From assembly GCF_009711415.1 (NCBI RefSeq), contig NZ_SMLZ01000094.1, forward strand, positions 1 through 48,808: a DNA stretch of 48,808 nt, given 5' to 3'. Below the pieces are notes generated by a model, which saw nothing but the letters and a program-made list of their open reading frames with translations, ran no database searches and was not told the origin of the DNA. Source of the DNA: Roseibium denhamense. Lineage in GTDB: Bacteria; Pseudomonadota; Alphaproteobacteria; Rhizobiales; Stappiaceae. The position numbers and the translations under genes were made by a program. Of this stretch, positions 44,338 through 48,808 are shown in pieces; the stretch's first letter is position 1; every line of letters starts with the position of its first letter.

Positions 44338-44640
44338 CTAGAGCGGTTCTCGATAATATTGGATCATTTGATGAGGAATTCCGGCTCACTCGGCTAGACG
44401 CGTCGTGCCGCACGATGCGGTGTATCGTGCAAGCGGCGCAACGCCGCCGATGGGCCGCAATTCCTCACCCCCGAGAGGGTGAATGCATTGGAAATTCATG
44501 CTGAAATGGGCCAGGCGATTTTGCCCCATGGCATCGTTGGCCTCCCCTTGTGGTGGGCCGCACCAAGGCGGGCAATCCGCCTAGCCACAGGGTAAAATCG
44601 CCGCGGTCAAACGCTTCAATATTATCGAGAAACGCTCTAG
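44338..44640. mobile_element. MITE-like element with 24-bp terminal inverted repeats
   Basis: The left arm 44338-44361 begins CTAGAGCGGTTCTCGATAAT and the right arm 44617-44640 is its complement with one mismatch (GCGG against GCGT). The 303-bp interior has no credible gene but is built of further stems: 44373-44385 with 44454-44466 (GAGGAATT...), 44514-44526 with 44590-44602 (GGCGATTTT...), and small hairpins at 44411-44429, 44433-44447, 44466-44481 and 44566-44582. Both ends read CTAG, so TA or CTAG may be a target duplication. This fits a non-autonomous MITE or an intergenic palindromic mosaic element. The autonomous parent is not in the window. Confidence 0.75.
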
Positions 44641-44913
44641 CAATGCGCAATCACTATGCCTTTCCGCCCGCAACAGCTGCTTGGTTGCGCGACGGTTTTG
44701 GTTCGAACCCGACATGGGCGTCCTATGCTTGATCGAAAGACCGGAAATTGCGTTCAGACGTTCAGCTGCGCGCGCAAACCTGTACTCTACCCCTAGGCAA
44801 GTCCGGTGTCACATCCTATTTGATCGTAAGATTACGATGACTTCGGCGCCGCCCGGCTCCCAAGTAATTGTGGATCATGATTTGATTTCAAACCGCCTGG
44901 AGCGCATTTTTCC
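44641..44913. other. Non-coding region upstream of the yghU-type gene
   Basis: About 270 bases without a credible gene. It should contain the promoter of the glutathione transferase gene. I see no confident promoter boxes. A palindromic GGTTCGAACC near 44700 looks superficially like a tRNA T-loop but has no tRNA around it. Confidence 0.4.
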
Positions 44914-45774
44914 ATGAGTGATACGTCTTACACCCCGCCGAAAGTCTGGACCTGGGAACAGCCGAGCGGCGGCCAGTTCGCGAGCATCAACCGCCCGGTC
45001 TCCGGCGCGACCCATGAAAAAGAATTGCCGGTCGGAAAGCATCCGTTGCAGCTCTACTCCCTGGCGACCCCGAATGGCGTCAAGGTCACTATCATGCTGG
45101 AGGAGCTCCTTGCCCAGGGCCACCAGGGCGCGGAATATGATGCCTGGCTGATCAAAATCGGTGACGGCGATCAGTTCGGCAGCGGCTTCGTCGGCGCCAA
45201 CCCGAATTCCAAGATCCCCGCGCTGGTCGATCACAGCACGCAAACACCGACCCGCGTCTTTGAATCCGCGTCGATCCTCATGTATCTGGCGGAAAAATTC
45301 GACGTATTCCTGCCAGAAGAAGGCCCGGCCCGGACTGAAACGCTCAACTGGCTGTTCTGGCAGATGGGGTCTGCTCCCTATCTGGGCGGAGGCTTCGGCC
45401 ACTTCTATGCCTACGCGCCGGAGAAATTCCAGTATCCGATTGACCGCTTTGCCATGGAAACAAAACGCCAGCTTGATGTTCTGGACAAGACCCTGGCGGA
45501 ACGTCCCTTCATCGCCGGAAGCGAATACACTATTGCCGATATGGCGATTTTCCCCTGGTACGGCGGCCTTGTCCTGGGACGGCTTTATGACGCTGCGGAG
45601 TTCCTCTCCGTTCAAGACTACAAGCACGTTGTCGCCTGGGCCGAGAAGATCGACGCCCGCCCGGCCGTCGCCCGCGGGCGCCGGGTCAACAAGGTCTGGG
45701 GCGAGGAAAGCGAGCAGCTGGCGGAACGCCACGACGCTTCCGACCACGACACGCCCGGTCAGGCCGCCGAGTAA
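44914..45774 (+). CDS. yghU: YghU-type glutathione transferase / disulfide-bond oxidoreductase
   Basis: A 286-residue protein close in length and pattern to E. coli YghU (nu-class GST): YTPPKVWTWEQPSGGQFASI, INRPVSGATHEKELPVGKHP, LQLYSLATPNGVKVTIMLEE, then GSGFVGANPNSKIPALVDH and the glutathione-binding FESASILMYLAEKF. The thioredoxin-like N-terminal and helical C-terminal domains are both complete. YghU binds two glutathione molecules and has disulfide-bond reductase activity. It appears monocistronic, with GGAG at 44899-44902 and convergent to tetR. Confidence 0.92.
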   Translation: MSDTSYTPPKVWTWEQPSGGQFASINRPVSGATHEKELPVGKHPLQLYSLATPNGVKVTIMLEELLAQGHQGAEYDAWLIKIGDGDQFGSGFVGANPNSKIPALVDHSTQTPTRVFESASILMYLAEKFDVFLPEEGPARTETLNWLFWQMGSAPYLGGGFGHFYAYAPEKFQYPIDRFAMETKRQLDVLDKTLAERPFIAGSEYTIADMAIFPWYGGLVLGRLYDAAEFLSVQDYKHVVAWAEKIDARPAVARGRRVNKVWGEESEQLAERHDASDHDTPGQAAE

Positions 45775-45782
45775 GCTTTTCT

Positions 45783-45808
45783 CCGGCGGCGGTCCAAACC
45801 GCCGCCGG
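45783..45808. terminator. Strong GC hairpin between convergent yghU and tetR genes
   Basis: CCGGCGGCGGT (45783-45793) and ACCGCCGCCGG (45798-45808) form a perfect 11-bp stem with a CCAA loop, nine bases after the yghU stop. There is no T-run on either strand, so it may terminate weakly or protect the transcript end. Confidence 0.55.
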
Positions 45809-45899
45809 GCCCGCAAAGGGACCGCTTCGCGCCTAGAAAAACGCGTTGAGAACTCTATGAAGATCTGCGGGGAGACAGTCCGGATCTTTCGGAGACTGT

Positions 45900-46484
45900 T
45901 TAAGAGACCTTGAGGCGGTCAGTTATGAGGCGATGCGCAGCCTCGCCCGCAGCCTCAGCATATTCTGGATCACGATGGGTCAACATGGCAGAAAAAGCTC
46001 CGTCCATGAGCAAAGCCGTGTGTCTGGCAAGATCAACGGCTTCTTCAATTCCTGCCTCCGCAAATCTGTCGGATAGCCAGTCTTCAAACTTCTTCTTGTG
46101 CGCAGCTCCGACAGCGACCGCGGGGTGGCCTGGCATATTGGCCAGCTCAGCCACAGTGCGAAGAAAGCCGCAGCCTTTCCATTTGGGGTGCCGCGCATTT
46201 TCAGCGACCCGGTTGAAAATCGCGAATGTTTTGTCGGCGGCACTTCCCTCAGCCTCTTCGAACCAGCATTGAAACGCCGCCAGGTTTGGCTGGTCCCGCG
46301 ATACCAAATATGCCTCGATCAGATCGTCCTTGCTCTTGAAGTGGTAGTAGAGCGTCCGTTTCGTCAGCCCGGCTTTTTCGGCAATGGCATCGACACTGAC
46401 CGCACGGATGCCTTCACCGTAGAAAAGGCTGTTTGCAGCATCGAGGATCCTGTCACGGGTAGATATCGGGTTTTGCTTTGTCAT
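45900..46484 (-). CDS. TetR-family transcriptional regulator
   Basis: A 194-residue TetR-type repressor. The N-terminal HTH is clear: RDRILDAANSLFYGEGIRAV, then VDAIAEKAGLTKRTLYYHF and KSKDDLIEAYL. The C-terminal ligand domain resembles TetR proteins with the HPKWKGCGFLRTVAEL motif. It is divergent from an enoyl-CoA hydratase gene with an operator-like palindrome between the starts, so it likely represses that gene and itself. The inducer is unknown. Confidence 0.9.
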   Translation of the reverse strand: MTKQNPISTRDRILDAANSLFYGEGIRAVSVDAIAEKAGLTKRTLYYHFKSKDDLIEAYLVSRDQPNLAAFQCWFEEAEGSAADKTFAIFNRVAENARHPKWKGCGFLRTVAELANMPGHPAVAVGAAHKKKFEDWLSDRFAEAGIEEAVDLARHTALLMDGAFSAMLTHRDPEYAEAAGEAAHRLITDRLKVS

Positions 46485-46488
46485 GTAT

Positions 46489-46502
46489 ACCGACCAGTTA
46501 GT
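46489..46502. promoter_or_regulatory. Probable TetR operator
   Basis: ACCGACCAGTTAGT is an imperfect dyad (ACCGAC, 2-base centre, GTTAGT) just four bases upstream of the tetR start and about 60 bases upstream of the hydratase start. The ACYRAC/GTYRGT form resembles operators of related TetR regulators. Confidence 0.55.
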
Positions 46503-46561
46503 TTACATCATTATGAGGGACACCCTAGGCTTCCGTCAACGAAATGACGGAGGGTACAGAC

Positions 46562-47353
46562 ATGACCGATACAGTTTTGATGACTAAGCAGGGTTCAATT
46601 GCGGTTCTAACCCTCAACCGGCCCGAAAAACTCAACGCGCTAAACTACGCGGCGAACGACCGGCTGATGGAACTCCTGGATGTCATAGAGGACGACGACA
46701 CCCTCCGTGCCGTGGTGCTGACAGGGACGGGAGAGCGGGCCTTTTCGGCGGGCGGCGATATTCATGAGTTCGCCGAAAGCGTGAAGGCAGGCCCAGATGC
46801 CGCCATGAAGGCGTTCGTGCGCCGGGGTCAGCGCATGACACGGAGGCTGGAATCCTACACCAAACCCATCATCGCTGCCGTCAATGGGATCGCATTTGGC
46901 GGCGGATGTGAGATTACCGAGGCCGTGCACCTTGCTGTTGCGTCAGACAAGGCGACCTTCTCAAAGCCTGAGATCAACATCGGCATCCCGCCGACTTTCG
47001 GCGGCACCCAACGCTTGCCGCGCCTTGCGGGCCGCAAGCGCGCTTTGGAGCTTCTGCTGACAGGCGACGTATTCGGCCCGAAGCGCGCTTATGAATTGGG
47101 GCTTGTGAACAAGGTTGTGCCGCATGATGACCTCATGCCCGCCGCCTTCGACCTTGCGGAGCGCATTTTGCGGCATTCCCCTTTGGCCGCGGCGCGGATC
47201 ATCACGGCCGTGACCCGAGGCCTGAATGCGACAATTGCGGAGGGGCTGGAAATCGAGAGCGAGCAATTCGGGCGCATGGCCGCAACGCAGGACATTCATG
47301 AAGGACTTTCCGCCTGGATCGACCGCCGCACGCCATCCTATTCGGGCACCTGA
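46562..47353 (+). CDS. Enoyl-CoA hydratase/isomerase (crotonase family)
   Basis: A 263-residue crotonase-fold protein. Oxyanion-hole segments ERAFSAGGDIHEF and VNGIAFGGGCEITEAVHLAV are present, and both catalytic-type Glu residues (GGGCE and KPEINIGIPP) are kept, so true hydratase activity is plausible. FGGTQRLPRLAGRKRALELL is the usual conserved helix. ATG 46562 is chosen because GGAGGG at 46549-46554 sits seven bases before it; ATG 46544 would add six residues. It is divergent from tetR and probably regulated by it. The CoA substrate is not evident. Confidence 0.92.
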   Translation: MTDTVLMTKQGSIAVLTLNRPEKLNALNYAANDRLMELLDVIEDDDTLRAVVLTGTGERAFSAGGDIHEFAESVKAGPDAAMKAFVRRGQRMTRRLESYTKPIIAAVNGIAFGGGCEITEAVHLAVASDKATFSKPEINIGIPPTFGGTQRLPRLAGRKRALELLLTGDVFGPKRAYELGLVNKVVPHDDLMPAAFDLAERILRHSPLAAARIITAVTRGLNATIAEGLEIESEQFGRMAATQDIHEGLSAWIDRRTPSYSGT

Positions 47354-47830
47354 GAGAACGGCGCGCACCGGCCCGCAAGGCAGCCCTGCTCAAAAGACTA
47401 ACGCTGCGCACGTTCACGCTTCAAAAGCGGGACAAAAGCCAAACCGGATAGACAGCCAGCGCGGCAAGGCCCGGCATGCAGCGCTCTATGTCGGTAAGCA
47501 GCTGCAAGGGAGATCGGCGTGGCAAGCCGTCCGCGCCACCCTTGCAGTGGCCATGCCACCGCGCGGCAAAAAACCGCCGTTTCGCTCGGTTCTTGAGATT
47601 TTCTGAAGGGGAAAGTGGCGGAAAGGAAGTCCGCCTATATTTGAGTCTCAATCTCGATCAATCGATTTCACGCACTATGGTTATAGCATTATAATTCAAC
47701 AACTAATTGACCTTCCGCGTTTCCTTTTCGTTTCTATCTCTATCATCATGAGGCAGCAAATATCGCGCCGTGTGATGGTCTGGATGATCGGCTAAATTGT
47801 TTCGGCCACGACGCGCTGGGAGACAGGCGA
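47354..47830. other. Structured gene-free region before the integrase
   Basis: About 480 bases with no recognisable gene; short open frames here look like shadows. Several stems are visible: GCAAGGG/CCCTTGC in the 47500-47550 stretch, GTGGC-CAT-GCCAC just after, GGCGGA (47617-47622) with TCCGCC (47630-47635), and TTGAGTCTCAA at 47641-47651. From about 47640 to 47780 the sequence turns AT-rich, as at an island boundary. P4-type integrases usually sit beside a tRNA gene, but I find none here, so the attachment site is not located. Confidence 0.45.
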
Positions 47831-48808
47831 TTGCTGACAGATGCTAAAGCCAGGAAAACCAAACCCGGCGAAAAGCCGGTTTCGGATGGGACTGTTCAAG
47901 GGCTCTATCTCTTTCCCGGAAAGTCAGTCGGCAAGGCAAAGTGGGTATTCCGGTTTGTGTCGCCTGAAACCGGCAAGCGTCGCGACATGGGGCTTGGGAG
48001 CTATCCGGCCGTCCCCCTGAAGGAAGCTCGAGACAAAGGCATCCAGGCGCGGCGGCTGTTGGAGAACGGCAAGGACCCACTGAATGAACGAGATAGGCTT
48101 TTGGAAACCGAGCAGCGCAAGATGTCTTTGCCGACATTTGCAGAGGCAGCGCGCAAAGTTCACGATGACCTGAAGGCAGGGTTTCGAAATAAAAAACACT
48201 CCAACCAGTGGATCAACACGCTGGAACAATATGTGTTTCCGTCGATCGGCAGCATCCAGGTATCCAACCTGTCGCCCGCGGATTTTGCCGGCGCGCTGAA
48301 ACCGATCTGGCTGGAAAAGCCGGAAACGGCCTCACGTGTCAAACAGCGGTGCGATGCCGTGATGAACTGGTGCGCCGCACATGGATACATCATGGCGAGC
48401 CCCGTTGGTGTCGTCAGCCAGCTGCTGCCAAAGCAGCCCGGCAAGCGCGAACGGGTTGCCAACCAGCCCGCTGTCCCTTGGCGGGATGTGCCGGCTTTCG
48501 TAAAGGGTGTCCTGCGCACTGGCCTAAAGACACGCTCCAAGCTCATGCTTGAAATTCTGATCCTGACGGCGGCCCGCTCCGGTGAGGTCAGACTGATGGA
48601 ATGGTCGGAGCTGGATCTGGAAAAAGGCATCTGGACCCTGCCGGCCCAGCGCATGAAAGCAAAGGTCGCGCATCGGGTGCCACTTTCTCCTTATCTGATC
48701 GAACTATTCGAAAGACTGCGGCAGGACGCAGACTTGGAAGTCACCGAGCTGGTCTTCCCTTCGCGAAACAATACTGCTGTCAGCGACATGGCGCTGACCA
48801 AATGCCTG
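47831..48808 (+). CDS. P4-type tyrosine integrase (partial, runs off window end)
   Basis: 326 codons without a stop before the window ends. The N-terminus LTDAKARKTKPGEKPVSDG and GLYLFPGKSVGKAKWVFRF are the P4-integrase arm-binding domain (DUF4102 type), followed by MGLGSYPAVPLKEARDKG. A SAM-like core-binding domain occupies about 100-200. The catalytic domain begins with ILTAARSGEVRLMEWSEL, containing the first catalytic Arg, and MKAKVAHRVPLS with the conserved Lys. The remaining HxxR and Tyr lie beyond the window. The start is TTG 47831, eight bases after GGGAG at 47818-47822. It suggests an integrated island extending to the right. Confidence 0.9.
   Translation, partial: MLTDAKARKTKPGEKPVSDGTVQGLYLFPGKSVGKAKWVFRFVSPETGKRRDMGLGSYPAVPLKEARDKGIQARRLLENGKDPLNERDRLLETEQRKMSLPTFAEAARKVHDDLKAGFRNKKHSNQWINTLEQYVFPSIGSIQVSNLSPADFAGALKPIWLEKPETASRVKQRCDAVMNWCAAHGYIMASPVGVVSQLLPKQPGKRERVANQPAVPWRDVPAFVKGVLRTGLKTRSKLMLEILILTAARSGEVRLMEWSELDLEKGIWTLPAQRMKAKVAHRVPLSPYLIELFERLRQDADLEVTELVFPSRNNTAVSDMALTKCL

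Noticed and set aside
44685..44725. GGTTCGAACC resembling a tRNA T-loop.
   Set aside because: No matching T-stem, acceptor stem, D-arm or anticodon arm can be drawn around it.
47226..47606. A 126-codon open frame overlapping the end of the enoyl-CoA hydratase gene.
   Set aside because: It overlaps the hydratase gene by about 130 bases, is Arg/Ala-rich like other shadow frames, and has no recognisable domain or ribosome binding site.
1..48808. CRISPR arrays, rRNA operons or complete insertion sequences.
   Set aside because: No regularly spaced direct repeats, rRNA sequence or transposase gene was seen.

Overview
The window looks like the chromosome of an alphaproteobacterium. A Hyphomicrobiales/Stappiaceae-type marine or host-associated bacterium (Roseibium/Labrenzia-like) is my best guess, based on fairly high GC, the TAXI-type TRAP transporter and the general protein style. 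The genus is an inference only. About two thirds of the window is a type VI secretion system (T6SS).

1-12425 (+ strand) is a spike and accessory module. It holds a DUF2169 protein fused to pentapeptide repeats, a second pentapeptide protein, a PAAR-like DUF4150 tip, VgrG, a beta-rich spike-like protein of unknown role, a DUF3540 protein, a TPR protein with a glycosyltransferase-like tail, a small unknown protein, and an unusual single-chain fusion of sheath proteins TssB and TssC. Genes overlap or are closely spaced, so they are probably one operon.

12456-31025 (- strand, convergent) is the core T6SS: tssA, then tssB-C-E-F-G, tagH (FHA), tssJ-K-L-M, tagF, and the phosphatase/kinase pair pppA/ppkA for threonine-phosphorylation control. 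A canonical TssB and TssC are present, so the fused copy is extra. tssL carries an in-frame TAA between its apparent original start and its DotU domain. No hcp (tssD) or clpV (tssH) is visible.

31266-38368 is a dense partner-switching signalling cluster. It has three ATPase/STAS-type pairs, a soluble SpoIIE-type phosphatase, a membrane-bound dCache-HAMP-PP2C phosphatase, and a STAS-like domain fused to a methyltransferase. It resembles rsb/spoIIA, SiaABC and slr1658/slr1659 systems. Its position beside the T6SS suggests, but does not prove, control of secretion or an attached lifestyle. A small lipoprotein gene follows.

38941-44137 holds an RpiR-type regulator with a palindrome at its promoter, then a TAXI-family TRAP transporter (binding protein and fused permease) and a UspA-like protein translationally coupled to the permease.

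44138-48808 contains an intergenic stretch with a nested inverted repeat, a strong terminator and a 303-bp MITE-like element with near-perfect terminal inverted repeats. After these come a YghU-type glutathione transferase, a divergent tetR/enoyl-CoA hydratase pair with an operator-like site, a structured gene-free stretch, and the start of a P4-type integrase that runs off the right end and probably marks a genomic island.
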